NCBI RefSeq assembly: GCF_017094525.1
Contig: NZ_CP064788.1
Location: 2,775,030-2,839,029, forward strand
Length of the DNA: 64,000 nt
From: Halapricum desulfuricans
GTDB lineage: Archaea > Halobacteriota > Halobacteria > Halobacteriales > Haloarculaceae
Reading direction: 5' to 3'
Within the stretch, counting starts at the first letter, position 1. Each line of letters opens with the position of its first letter. Shown here piece after piece: positions 53,568 to 62,597 of the stretch. The notes beneath the pieces were generated by a model. It saw nothing but the letters and a program-made list of their open reading frames with translations. It searched no databases and was not told the DNA's origin. The translations under genes were made by a program, and so were the position numbers.

Positions 53568-53768
53568 TTATCCGTGGAACCGGTACAGTGAGGTGACGTA
53601 TGGCAGCCGGTTGAGCACTGTCGGCACGAGGTTGATCAATTTGATCCCGATCGGGAGCAGGACGACCGTGACGTTGAGTAGCCACGCAGTGTTCACGACG
53701 ATCGGTGTTGCCCACCAGCCGACGAACACGAACCACAGCGCACGAACCCAGAAAGAACGTTGTGCCAT
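53568..53768 (-). CDS. YccF-domain membrane protein
   Basis: 66 residues: MAQRSFWVRALWFVFVGWWA, then VNTAWLLNVTVVLLPIGIKL and NLVPTVLNRLPYVTSLYRFH. Two hydrophobic helices and the VGWW plus AWLLN motif match the YccF family (DUF307), small inner-membrane proteins of unknown function. Full length for a single-domain archaeal version. Confidence 0.75.
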   Translation of the reverse strand: MAQRSFWVRALWFVFVGWWATPIVVNTAWLLNVTVVLLPIGIKLINLVPTVLNRLPYVTSLYRFHG

Positions 53769-54310
53769 CAGTTGTCCTAGATGTCCAGAAGGTAAATCCG
53801 TACCGTTGGGTCCGGCGTGGGTCGCGTCGCTCAGACGTCGTCTCTGCACGTATCGCGGATTCGAAAACGCGAGAGCTCATCGTCACGCTCGACCTCTTGA
53901 CACGCGCATTCGTCTCCGGGAGGATCGAGACGTTCGACACACTCTGACTCAATGAGCGATTGATTTCCTCTGGTGGGCCAGTGTGGCCGGACACGAACTC
54001 CCGTAGCCATCACTCGCCCGGTCACGCATCGAACGAAAGCACACACATTCCAACAGTAGAACAGGAAACGCCGGAATCTGAGCCTGTCGGCCGTGATTTT
54101 GGGACGAATCGCAGCGATGGGCGCTGGAGGCGCTTGTCCGACTGTCAAATGAATCTCCTTTCCAGGCGTGAGGCGTCCGAATCCCGGTAGCTCAGAAACA
54201 GCGATTTGTCAATTGGAATTCCTTTTGTGACGATAGTAAAAGATATAGAGCGTGCGTATCTCGCCTGCTTGGTCGTGCCGGGCTCCCAGCCCCGACCGAC
54301 AGAAATATGC
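53769..54310. other. 542-bp intergenic region with the first long repeat copy
   Basis: The left part has a doubtful plus-strand frame from GTG 53762 to 53947 (ending DLLTRAFVSGRIETFDTL), which overlaps the YccF start and has no recognised relatives. From about 53965 to 54250 the sequence matches 63095-63375 as a direct repeat. No RNA gene recognised. Confidence 0.4.
53965..54250. repeat. Long direct repeat, left copy (83-bp identical core 54117-54199)
   Basis: About 280 bp align with 63095-63375 in the same orientation. The core ATGGGCGCTGGAGGCGCTTG through GTAGCTCAGAAAC (54117-54199) is identical to 63251-63333 over 83 bases, while the flanks differ at perhaps one base in four or five. Short frames on both strands cross it, but the identity runs through their stops. 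Confidence 0.85.
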
Positions 54311-54739
54311 CTAATTTCCTTTTGTTGCGGTCCAGGTCGCACTCGCTTCGACAGCATTCTTGACTGTGAGGCGAGCTACTTCCGGTGGGGAATCGCCGTC
54401 ACCGCCGGCGGGAAGAAACTGGAATTCAATCGGGGCTCCCTCTTCCCTGAGTTGGGCCGCTAGAGTGACGACATCGCCTCTCTCAGCGGTGACGAATTCA
54501 CGCCGGACGAGTGTCTCTCCGTCGCCAACGGTTGTATCGAGCGAGGCATCGTATTCCTCAGGGCTGGCAGTCACTGATACGTCTACAGCCGCCTGGTCCG
54601 TGTTCTCGACGACCAGTGTTCCGCCCGGATACTCTGGACTCTCGTTCCCATGCCCGAGCGGGGCGAGACCCATACAGCCTGCAGAAGACACGCTCCCGAG
54701 AGCGGCACCGATCGTCCCGAGATAGCGTCTTCTGCGCAT
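54311..54739 (-). CDS. Exported lipoprotein
   Basis: 142 residues. MRRRRYLGTIGAALGSVSSA followed by GC is a Tat-like/lipobox signal (twin or tandem arginines, then hydrophobic run and Cys22). The mature part is a beta-rich domain (GGTLVVENTDQAAVDVSVTA ... VARLTVKNAVEASATWTAT) like the many small haloarchaeal immunoglobulin-type lipoproteins. No ligand assigned. Confidence 0.72.
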   Translation of the reverse strand: MRRRRYLGTIGAALGSVSSAGCMGLAPLGHGNESPEYPGGTLVVENTDQAAVDVSVTASPEEYDASLDTTVGDGETLVRREFVTAERGDVVTLAAQLREEGAPIEFQFLPAGGDGDSPPEVARLTVKNAVEASATWTATKGN

Positions 54740-55094
54740 ATACAGGCCTAGACAAACGGGTAGAAAAGTGTCTTTTGCCACTTCGATACTCTGGTGCCGA
54801 TCCGTTGATCGGACTCGCCCCCAGTATCTTTCATATAGATTGTATATGATTTGAAACCGATAGAGAGATCAGAGAGAGAACTCCGCAGGTTGGCAGCTAT
54901 TTCGATCTAGGCACGCTGAACCGGACGTTTTCCTCAATCAGAGCGACGCTTCAGTTCCGCTATTCATACCGGTTGGGAAGTGCCGAGGTTGTGAGCCAGC
55001 CCAGTTAGCCCTTGCCGTGACCCGGACGGCACACACCCCTCGCCAAGAGTGAAAACTGGATACCTCCGAGCCACACGCTTTTTGTGGCTAACTC
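54740..55094. other. Intergenic region, nothing recognised
   Basis: 355 bp between the lipoprotein start and the stop of the saccharopine dehydrogenase-like gene. It contains AT-rich sequence with a possible TATA element for the lipoprotein (TTTCATATAGATTG, about 54828-54841), but no gene, repeat or hairpin that I can support. Confidence 0.4.
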
Positions 55095-56360
55095 TCACAC
55101 TCCCGGCCCTGTCGCCTCGCTCACGGTTGCAGTGAATCCGACTGCCCGCAGACGGTCGGCCAGCGGCGTTCCGATTGCAGCGGCGGGCGTCAACACGCCA
55201 CCGGACAGCGGTGAGTCCGTGTCGTCCTCATACAGACACATCCCGGCCTCGCCGAGCATCCGCGCCGTCGCGCCGTACCCCGGCCCCCAGTCGGCCCCGA
55301 ACTCTGCCTCGACGGTAAATCGGTTGCCGTCAGCCGTCCCGCGGCCGAGCACCCGGATCGTGAAGTACCCCTGGTCGGTCTCCTCGCTCGTCGGCCCCTC
55401 GCCAGGGTCGGGGAACACGTACGTCCGGATGCCCGACCGGAGCGGTCCGACCGACATCGCCGCCGAGAACAGCCCCAGACCACCGGCGACTGCGCCCGCT
55501 GTCGCCGCGCCCCTGAGACCGCGCCCGGTAGGAACAACCTCCGAACAGCGAAACTCCCGACCCCAGGGATAGCCCAGGAGAGCGTTGCTCCGCCTGACGA
55601 TACGCTCGTTGACGGGGGCCATCGGTGACGGTGCCGTCCACTCGTCTCGCAGTGGGTCCTGCTTGGGCCACCGTTGTTGGCCCGGGTCGACACCGTCTCG
55701 CTCGCCGGGCGGGGCCAGCGAGTAGGGGTTCGCCAGCGTCTCCCGGGCGACCGGGTCCTCGGCGGCGGTCTCGAACAGCTCGCCGAAACTGGCCAGCGTA
55801 CCGCCGCTGACGCCCTCACTCCCGTCCTCAACATAGATGCGGACCGTGTCGCAGGGGACACCGAACGTCTCGCGAGCGAACGACTGGACGAGAGCAGTCC
55901 CGATGTCGGCGGGGACGGAATCGAACCCGCAACTGTGGACGATCCATGTCTCTGCCTCGACCGCCGCGTCGTGGAACTGGTCGACAGTCTCGCGGATCCA
56001 GTTTACTTCGCCCGTCAGATCGCAGTAGTCAGTTCCAGCGCCGATACACGCCTCGACCAGCAGTGTGCCGTACGTGGTGTACGGGCCGACGGTCGTGCAG
56101 ACGACTGCCGTACTGGCGGCCAGCTCTCGGAGACTCGCCGGGTCGGTCGCATCGCCGAGGATGATCGGAACGTCGGTCCATTCAGTCCCTTCGGCGAGGT
56201 CAGCCGCCAGCGCTTTGAGGCGTGTCTCGTTCCGGCCACCAATCGCCAGCGTGACCGCGCTCGGGTCGTATTGCTCGGTGAGGTACTCGGCGACGAGCCG
56301 TCCGGCAACGCCTGTGGCGCCCCAAACGACGATGTCGTACTGTCGATCGGTGTCGGCCAT
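55095..56360 (-). CDS. Saccharopine dehydrogenase-like NAD(P)-binding protein
   Basis: 421 residues. YDIVVWGATGVAGRLVAEYL is the Rossmann loop, and AIGGRNETRLKALAADLAEG, TTVGPYTTYGTLLVEACIGA and IVHSCGFDSVPADIGTALVQ follow the saccharopine dehydrogenase-like/trans-acting enoyl reductase pattern known from mycobacterial lipid synthesis. A hydrophobic segment at about 285-300 (GAATAGAVAGGLGLFSAA) may touch the membrane. A reductase role on lipids (for example polyprenyl chains) is inference. Confidence 0.82.
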   Translation of the reverse strand: MADTDRQYDIVVWGATGVAGRLVAEYLTEQYDPSAVTLAIGGRNETRLKALAADLAEGTEWTDVPIILGDATDPASLRELAASTAVVCTTVGPYTTYGTLLVEACIGAGTDYCDLTGEVNWIRETVDQFHDAAVEAETWIVHSCGFDSVPADIGTALVQSFARETFGVPCDTVRIYVEDGSEGVSGGTLASFGELFETAAEDPVARETLANPYSLAPPGERDGVDPGQQRWPKQDPLRDEWTAPSPMAPVNERIVRRSNALLGYPWGREFRCSEVVPTGRGLRGAATAGAVAGGLGLFSAAMSVGPLRSGIRTYVFPDPGEGPTSEETDQGYFTIRVLGRGTADGNRFTVEAEFGADWGPGYGATARMLGEAGMCLYEDDTDSPLSGGVLTPAAAIGTPLADRLRAVGFTATVSEATGPGV

Positions 56361-56479
56361 CCTTCCGGTGTAGGGTTCCCGGGGTCTACACCCTTTGGGG
56401 AATGTATGTCACGACTCCCGGATCTCGGGATGTCGTTCCCGCAAGTGCGTACAGCAGTATCGCGGCAAAAGCCCGCGCG

Positions 56480-56689
56480 CTAGTCGTTGCTGACCATGAC
56501 TTCGCTGGCCTTGATCACGGCAGCGACCTCATCGCCGGGTTCGATATCGAGCCGTTCGAACGAGTTGCGCGTGATCGTCGAAGTGACCTCCTGGCCGTCG
56601 CCGAGTTCGATCACGACTTCGGCCATCACTTGCCCGGTTTCCACGTCTGTGACGGTACCTTCGAGATGGTTTCTGGCGCTGAGTGCCAT
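56480..56689 (-). CDS. Molbindin-like TOBE-domain protein
   Basis: 69 residues: MALSARNHLEGTVTDVETGQ, EVTSTITRNSFERLDIEPGD and EVAAVIKASEVMVSND form one TOBE (Mop) domain, which binds molybdate or tungstate oxyanions as oligomers. It would buffer molybdenum for enzymes such as the reductase encoded at 27413-29728. ATG 56689 is preferred over 56692. A MITE lies only 24 bp upstream and must affect its promoter. Confidence 0.85.
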   Translation of the reverse strand: MALSARNHLEGTVTDVETGQVMAEVVIELGDGQEVTSTITRNSFERLDIEPGDEVAAVIKASEVMVSND

Positions 56690-56713
56690 CATCCAATTTA
56701 CCGGGTCATAGCA

Positions 56714-56829
56714 AGTTGAATGTTCCCCCGCGTGGGGGGACCCCTATGCTCACGAGAGCAAGCCTCCTGTTTCGAGGGGATGCAGATCCTTGAAACGCAG
56801 ATCCACCGTGTGCGGGGGAACATTCAACT
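56714..56829. mobile_element. 116-bp MITE with 18-bp terminal inverted repeats
   Basis: AGTTGAATGTTCCCCCGC at 56714-56731 is perfectly repeated in inverse at 56812-56829, and AGCA flanks both ends (56710-56713 and 56830-56833) as a 4-bp target duplication. The 80-bp interior codes for nothing and has short hairpins (GCTC ACGA GAGC) and a repeated GCAGATCC. This is a non-autonomous transposon; the parental IS is not in this window. Confidence 0.85.
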
Positions 56830-56902
56830 AGCAGTTCAACGTTGAAAGAGCACTAATTGACTGACTCGATGGGGAAGGAGATCGACTATGATCGCGTGAA
56901 AG

Positions 56903-59791
56903 TCATCGAGAGCGGGGCAACTCGATTTTGACGCGGTTTCCGCTGGGATCGTTCTCCTCGAAGACAACCGTTCCGTCCGACCGCGTGACGATCCAGTACA
57001 CCAGCCACAGCCCGAGACCGCTCCCATGATAGAGCGGATCCACCTTCTCGCCGCGGGTGCCCACTTGCTGTTCCATATCCGGAATCGCCGGCCCGTTGTC
57101 CGCGATCTCGAGGGAGACGTGTTCATCGTCCCGGGAGACAGTCGTTTTCACGACTGGTGACGCCGTGTCGTTGTGTTGGATCGCGTTGACGAGGAGTTCT
57201 TCGACGGCCTGACCGATCCGGGACGACGCGACGACCGTGATGTCGTCCGGACAGTGGACGTGGATCGTCGCGTCGGGATAGTCTTCGGCGACCGACTGTG
57301 TGACGCGCTGGAGGAGATCGTTGATCTCGAAGGTGTCCTGAACGGGTCGCTCGAGCAAGACCTCCGTGATCATCCGCTGTTTGTTGGCCGTGTCCACGAG
57401 CTGGTCGCTCTTGGTGCGGATCGATTCGGCGTGGGTGGCGATCGTCCCGGACGTCGCGTCCTGAATAGCTTCGGCGAACCCTCGTATGACGTGTATATCG
57501 TTGCGGATATTGTGTCTGAGAACACGCTCGAGTACCTGCAGGTGCTGTTCGCGCTCCTTGCGCTCGGTGATATCACGCTGGGTTCCCAGCCAGCGGACTA
57601 GATCGCCGTCGGTATCGTAGACGGGTGTGACCGTGACCTGGCTCCAGAACATCGTGCCGTCTTTGCGGTAGTTGCGCAACTCCACAGTGGTCTGTTCCTC
57701 GTTGTCGATCGCCGCGCGGAGATCGGCTACCGTCTCCGGATCGGAGTCGGGGCCCTGGAGCAGCCGACAGTTCTCGCCGAGGAGTTCCGCCTCAGAGTAG
57801 CCGGTGAGATCGGTGAACGCCTCATTGATGTAAACCATCGGGTTGTCGTCTTTCGCGGGATCAGTCATTGTCAGGGGAATGTGGGCCTTGTCGATCGCCT
57901 GCCGGAGGCGGTATAACTCGTCTTGCTGTTTCCGCATCTCGGTGACGTCCTTGTTGACGGAAACGAAGTGAGTGGTCTCATCGCTATCGTCGGTTACCGG
58001 TGCGATCGTCTTGTTGACGACGTACCGGTCGCCCTGCTTTGTCGTGTTGATTAACTCGCCGTGCCACGTATCTCCCCTGAGGATCGTGTCCCACATCTCT
58101 TCGTAGAGTTCCTCGTCGTTTGCCTCCGAACGGAGGATCGCCGGCGTTCGCCCGACTGCTTCCTCGGCACTGTAGCCGGTGGTCCGTTCGAACGCCGGAT
58201 TGACGTATTCGATCGTTCCGTTGCAGTCCGTGATATAAATCGAGTGCGCCGAGGCCTCGATGGCGCGCCTGAAACGCCGGAGGTCCCACTCGCGCTGCTT
58301 GCGCTCGGTGATGTCCTTGTTCGTACAGATGAGTTTCCCGTCGTCGAGCCGGGAAAGCGTGAGCTCGTGGTGGACCCGCGTTTCGTGACGAGTTTGCCCG
58401 ACTGCTTCGCCTCGCCACTTCCCGGCGTCTTCGATCTCCGGGAACACCGTATTTTCGAACCGCGCGATTTCCGCTTCGTCGTAGAGACAGCGCCACGTCC
58501 GTCCGAGGAGGTCCTCGGGATCGTATCCGAAGACGTCGGCGTGGGCCTGATTCATGTAGATGAACTCGCCGGTTTCGTCGAGGAGAGCGATCCCCTCCAT
58601 CGACACTTCCATGGCCTCGGCCTGCGTCTCCAGGCGCGATTCGCGCTGCTTGCGTTCCGTGATTTCCTGAACGATCCCGATAGCACTCACCGGGTTCCCT
58701 GCGTTGTCGAACTCGAAATCGGCGTTCGCCCTGACCCACTTTGTCTCACCGCCATCCGTCACGATCCGGTGTTCGATGTCGTACGGTTCGCCCTCCTTTG
58801 CGGCCTGCCACTGCTTCGCGACGGCGTCCCTGTCGTCGGGGTGGACGTACTCCATATAGGTGTCCTCGTCGATACTCCGGGTACCGTCCGCGAAGCCCCA
58901 GATATCACAGATTTGCTCGGACCAGTACACCTCGCCGGAGCGAAAGTCCATAGACCAGTAGCCGAGATTCGCCACGTTCTGGGCCTTTTGAAGCTGGATC
59001 TCTCGCTCGCGGCGATCGGTAATGTCGGTGTAGACCCCCAACGCTTTCGATCCGCCGTTGTAGACCGCGTTCTGCAGAATGAAGTGCCGTTCGCCGCTGT
59101 TCGTTCGACGCGTGACTTCCTCGGAGACGAGTCGCCCGGTCGACTGGACGCGGTCGTTGATCTCCCTGGCGCGTTGCTGGCGGTCCTGTGGAACGATATA
59201 CGAATCGAGTGACTCCCCGATGATCTCCTCGGCAGAGTAGCCGAACGTCTCTTCGAACGCGGAGTTGACCTGTCTGACGATCGGCTCATCGGACTGGTAC
59301 TCGATCTCGACCGTCGGCTGGGGGAACTGTTCGAACAGGGTTCGAAAACGACGACGGTGCTCCTCTAGTTCGCGTTCGTACTGTTTGCGTTCGGTGATGT
59401 CCTGAACAACACCGACGGCAGTACCAGGCGTGCCGTCCTCATCACGCTGGACCGTCGCCCGCTGGCGGACCCACCGGGTGTCGCTGTCGTCCGTCACGAG
59501 CCGGTGTTCGATGTCGAACCCGCCATCCTCTCCGAGTGTGCTCCAGTTCTCCTCGACGACAGCTCTGTCACTTGGATGAACGCGCTCCAGAAACCGCTCG
59601 TCGGTGAGAGGTGTGTCCCTGGGCACATCAAGGAGCCGTTTGAGTTCCGCCGACCAGTACACCCGGTCGTCGGTCAGATCCCGCTCCCAGCTACCAAGGT
59701 TCGCGATGGCCTGTGCGTCTCTGAAGTGGGCGTCTCGGCGCTCACCCGAGTCGGACACGCTATCAGTCGAGGAGTCGTGTGATTTGGACAT
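56903..59791 (-). CDS. Six-PAS histidine kinase with a LOV-type PAS domain
   Basis: 962 residues, cytoplasmic. Six PAS domains lie at about 20-140, 147-262, 265-385, 388-500, 501-625 and 626-745, most ending in a DITERK-type linker. The sixth contains GENCRLLQGPDSD, the LOV core GxNCRxLQ with Cys675, plus LRNYRKDGTMFW and LGTQRDITERK with the conserved Gln, so FMN binding and a light-driven cysteinyl adduct are expected. The kinase core follows: H-box RVLRHNIRND (His760), N-box LLVNAIQHND, G1 IADNGPAIPD and G2 GSGLGLWLVYW. The gene is 23 bp after cheW in the transducer operon. Earlier PAS domains lack the LOV Cys. Confidence 0.88.
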   Translation of the reverse strand: MSKSHDSSTDSVSDSGERRDAHFRDAQAIANLGSWERDLTDDRVYWSAELKRLLDVPRDTPLTDERFLERVHPSDRAVVEENWSTLGEDGGFDIEHRLVTDDSDTRWVRQRATVQRDEDGTPGTAVGVVQDITERKQYERELEEHRRRFRTLFEQFPQPTVEIEYQSDEPIVRQVNSAFEETFGYSAEEIIGESLDSYIVPQDRQQRAREINDRVQSTGRLVSEEVTRRTNSGERHFILQNAVYNGGSKALGVYTDITDRREREIQLQKAQNVANLGYWSMDFRSGEVYWSEQICDIWGFADGTRSIDEDTYMEYVHPDDRDAVAKQWQAAKEGEPYDIEHRIVTDGGETKWVRANADFEFDNAGNPVSAIGIVQEITERKQRESRLETQAEAMEVSMEGIALLDETGEFIYMNQAHADVFGYDPEDLLGRTWRCLYDEAEIARFENTVFPEIEDAGKWRGEAVGQTRHETRVHHELTLSRLDDGKLICTNKDITERKQREWDLRRFRRAIEASAHSIYITDCNGTIEYVNPAFERTTGYSAEEAVGRTPAILRSEANDEELYEEMWDTILRGDTWHGELINTTKQGDRYVVNKTIAPVTDDSDETTHFVSVNKDVTEMRKQQDELYRLRQAIDKAHIPLTMTDPAKDDNPMVYINEAFTDLTGYSEAELLGENCRLLQGPDSDPETVADLRAAIDNEEQTTVELRNYRKDGTMFWSQVTVTPVYDTDGDLVRWLGTQRDITERKEREQHLQVLERVLRHNIRNDIHVIRGFAEAIQDATSGTIATHAESIRTKSDQLVDTANKQRMITEVLLERPVQDTFEINDLLQRVTQSVAEDYPDATIHVHCPDDITVVASSRIGQAVEELLVNAIQHNDTASPVVKTTVSRDDEHVSLEIADNGPAIPDMEQQVGTRGEKVDPLYHGSGLGLWLVYWIVTRSDGTVVFEENDPSGNRVKIELPRSR

Positions 59792-59814
59792 GAAGCGGTC
59801 TTTCCCCCTGTGGA

Positions 59815-60231
59815 TCAGCTACCGGTATCGGTTATGACGTCGTTGACCCGGCGTGGCTCGACCCACAGCCTCTCGCCGATGACGCCGTGGACGTACTCGT
59901 TGTCGGTGACGGGATCGACCTCCGGGTCCGGGACCGTCGTGACTTCGTGGGCGCGGTCGACCAGCCAGCCGACCTGCTGACCCTCCTGCTCGAAGATGAT
60001 AACGTGATCGGCGTCCTGGCTGTCGGCAGCCTCGATCACCGAACCGGGGTCGACGACCGGCGTCTCCTCACCTCGGTACTCCATCGTCCCCACGACCTGT
60101 GGGGGACCCTCCGACGTCGGTGTGACAGACTCGTGTTTGACCACTCCTCTGATCCTGCTAATCTCCACACAGCACCACTCCTCGCCCAGCGTGAACGTGA
60201 GGACTGCCGCCGACGGGCCGGCCTGTGTCAT
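59815..60231 (-). CDS. cheW: CheW-like chemotaxis coupling protein
   Basis: 138 residues of the CheW fold: VLTFTLGEEWCCVEISRIRG, GTMEYRGEETPVVDPGSVIE and VIIFEQEGQQVGWLVDRAHE. It would connect transducers to CheA. Its start ATGA overlaps the transducer stop by four bases, so the two are translationally coupled. No cheA, cheY or other che gene is in the window; this adaptor may serve a remote kinase. Confidence 0.87.
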   Translation of the reverse strand: MTQAGPSAAVLTFTLGEEWCCVEISRIRGVVKHESVTPTSEGPPQVVGTMEYRGEETPVVDPGSVIEAADSQDADHVIIFEQEGQQVGWLVDRAHEVTTVPDPEVDPVTDNEYVHGVIGERLWVEPRRVNDVITDTGS

Positions 60232-62597
60232 CGTTGCCCCTCCCGTGGGGTGGTCGTCTCGCCCGGTGACGTGTGGCCGCCGTCGGCCTGTGCCCGGGCC
60301 GACGGGCCACTCTCGCCCTCGCTCGCCAGCGACGCGCCGGCGGTGACACTGTCGCGGATCTCGAACATCGAAACCTGGTCGTGGAGGGTCTCGGACAGCG
60401 CAGACAGGTCTTGGACGCTCTCGGAAACGCCCGACAGTGACGAGGTCTGTTCCTCGGTCGCGGCCGAGACGTTGCTCGCCTCCGCCGCCGTCTGCTGGCT
60501 CACGCTCGACACCTCATCGACCATCGCGACCACCTCTTCGGAGGATGCCGCCTGATCGTCGGTCGCATCGCTGATCTCCGTGATGCCGGACTCGGCCTCT
60601 TCGACGGCATCGGCGATTTCGTCGAACATCTGGATCGCCTCCTCGATAGTTTTCGACCCCCGGTCGATGCGCTCGCTCATAGCCTCCATCCCCTCGACCG
60701 TCTCGGCCGTGGTCGACTGGATTTCGGTTATCCGGCGTTCGATCTCGGTCGTCGCGTCGGCGACTTCCTCGGCGAGGGTCTTGATCTCGTCGGCAACCAC
60801 GGCGAAGCCTTCGCCGGCCTCGTCGGCGCTTGCCGCCTCGATCGAGGCGTTCAGCGCCAGCATATTCGTCTGCTCTGCGATCCTCGTGATCATCTCGACG
60901 ATATCGCCGATCTCGTCCATCTTTTCATCGAGTGCCTTGACCTGACTCGACGTCTCTTCGGCCTGGGCCTCGATGGACTCGATCTCCTCAGTCGCTTCAT
61001 TGGCGTACTCCTGGCCGGTTTCGCTCCGCTCGACGGCTGTCGTCGCCGTCGCAGCGACCTCTTCAGCCGATGCGGCGATCTCCTCGACGGTTGCCGACAT
61101 CTCGTTCATCTCGCTGGCTACCTCCTGGAGGTTCTCGCTCTGGGTGTCCGCGCCGTGTGAGATCTCCTCGACCGACTCCGCGACTTCCTCGCTTGCGGCC
61201 TCGATCTCTTCGGTACTGCTGGCGACCTCCTGGCTGGAGGTCGCGACCTCGTCCGCGATATCCTGAACAGTCTCGATACTGTCGCTCAACTGTTCCAGGC
61301 CCGATTCGAGATCGGTGAGAACCTCGCCGTACATCCCGGGATAATCAGTGTCGAGACGACGGTCGAGCTGGCCCGTTTTGAGCCCCTCGCTGGCGGTCGA
61401 GATCTGCTCGAAGCCCGCCGCGAGCTGTGCCGTGCCGTCGTCGATGTTCGCCAGCACGGTCCCGTACTGACCGGGCTGGTCCGTGTCGATGTCCCGATCC
61501 AGTTTCCCGGTCTTGAGCCCTTCACTGGCGGTCGAGATCTGCTCGAAACTCGCCGACAGTTGCGTCGTGCCTGCGGCGAGGTTGTCCAGCACGTCCCCAT
61601 ACTGACCGGGCTTGTCCGTCTCGATCGACTGCTCGAGCCGGCCGTGCTTGAGATTGTCGCTCGCCCGCTGGATCTCCTCGAAACTGACGGTGAGCTGATC
61701 GGTCCCCGAATCGAGACTCCGCATTATCTCGCCGTACGTCCCGGGGTAGTCCGTCTTGAGATCACGGTCCAGCTCCCCGGTTTCGAGGTTCCGGCTGACG
61801 GCTTCGAGTTCGGCAAAGACGCCACGAAGGTTCGTCTGCATCGTCTCGAACGCCTCGACCATCCGTCCGAGTTCGTCGCTTTCGACGTGATCGTCGAGAT
61901 CGATGTCGAGATTGCCCTCGCTGGCGGCGCGAGCGGCGTCGGACAGCTGGGAGACGGGCGTCATGATCCGCCGTGAGACGAACAGGCCGATAGCGATAGC
62001 AACGACGAACGCTCCGATCGTCAGGCCGATTACCTCGGTCTGTGCGTTCTCGGTCGTCTGATCGGCAGCAGCGACCTGTTCGTCCAGATCCGCCTGTGCG
62101 GACTGCTCGATCGAATGGGCGTTCTCTTCCATCGACGTGCCCAGCGACTCCATCTCGCTGGCCGTCTGTTCGGTACTGGCGTCGTCACCGGCTTCGACAG
62201 CCCTGAAGAACTCCTCGCCGAGCGTGTTGTACTCCTCGTGTTGGGACTTGATGTCGGAGAACTCCGCCTGCTGGTCGGCGGAGAGGCTCGCCGAGTCCAG
62301 TTTCTGGGCCTGCTCGTCGAACAGCTCGTTGGCCGCCTCGAACTCCTGTCGGGCGTCGGATGCGCCGAGCTGAGCGGCCAGAACGGCTTCCTGCTGTTGC
62401 TCGACCGCCACGATAAGCGACGCTGCGGCGTCCATCTTTTCACCGTCCTCCGCGATCACGTGCACCTCCTCGTCGACGGCACCAACGGACGTGTATCCGA
62501 TCGCGCCGGTCACGGCGACCAGCGCGGCCACGAGGACGAACGCGAGAATCAGTTTCGGTCGCAAGTCGAGTCTGTCAATCGTCAATTTCTCAATCAT
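60228..62597 (-). CDS. Halobacterial transducer (MCP) with poly-HAMP array
   Basis: 789 residues. TM1 (about 15-37, KLILAFVLVAALVAVTGAIG), an extracellular four-helix domain (40-190), TM2 (about 195-215), HAMP, then four HAMP-like repeats of about 47 residues, each with a D-Y/Q/K-PG-x-YG signature (TDYPGTYGEIM, TDKPGQYGDVL, TDQPGQYGTVL, TDYPGMYGEVL). The C-terminal MA domain has the hairpin tip GEGFAVVADEIKTLAEEVAD. First gene of the transducer-cheW-kinase operon. ATG 62597 aligns with the kinase at 9081. The ligand is unknown. Confidence 0.93.
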   Translation of the reverse strand: MIEKLTIDRLDLRPKLILAFVLVAALVAVTGAIGYTSVGAVDEEVHVIAEDGEKMDAAASLIVAVEQQQEAVLAAQLGASDARQEFEAANELFDEQAQKLDSASLSADQQAEFSDIKSQHEEYNTLGEEFFRAVEAGDDASTEQTASEMESLGTSMEENAHSIEQSAQADLDEQVAAADQTTENAQTEVIGLTIGAFVVAIAIGLFVSRRIMTPVSQLSDAARAASEGNLDIDLDDHVESDELGRMVEAFETMQTNLRGVFAELEAVSRNLETGELDRDLKTDYPGTYGEIMRSLDSGTDQLTVSFEEIQRASDNLKHGRLEQSIETDKPGQYGDVLDNLAAGTTQLSASFEQISTASEGLKTGKLDRDIDTDQPGQYGTVLANIDDGTAQLAAGFEQISTASEGLKTGQLDRRLDTDYPGMYGEVLTDLESGLEQLSDSIETVQDIADEVATSSQEVASSTEEIEAASEEVAESVEEISHGADTQSENLQEVASEMNEMSATVEEIAASAEEVAATATTAVERSETGQEYANEATEEIESIEAQAEETSSQVKALDEKMDEIGDIVEMITRIAEQTNMLALNASIEAASADEAGEGFAVVADEIKTLAEEVADATTEIERRITEIQSTTAETVEGMEAMSERIDRGSKTIEEAIQMFDEIADAVEEAESGITEISDATDDQAASSEEVVAMVDEVSSVSQQTAAEASNVSAATEEQTSSLSGVSESVQDLSALSETLHDQVSMFEIRDSVTAGASLASEGESGPSARAQADGGHTSPGETTTPREGQR
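61300..61750. repeat. Tandem coding repeats (HAMP units) in the transducer gene
   Basis: Blocks about 141 bp apart share long stretches such as CTGGCGGTCGAGATCTGCTC (61389-61408 and 61527-61546 region). They encode successive HAMP-like units. The near identity at DNA level suggests recent unit duplication or gene conversion. Confidence 0.7.

Noticed and set aside
54145-54357. A 70-codon minus-strand gene in the left long repeat
   Set aside because: Its last 35 codons resemble the right repeat copy, but the upstream parts are unrelated, one copy has no start codon, and the DNA identity continues past the stop. Kept as a repeat rather than a gene.
56714-56829. A rho-independent-like terminator or riboswitch upstream of molbindin
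   Set aside because: The perfect terminal inverted repeats with a 4-bp flanking duplication are better explained by transposition.
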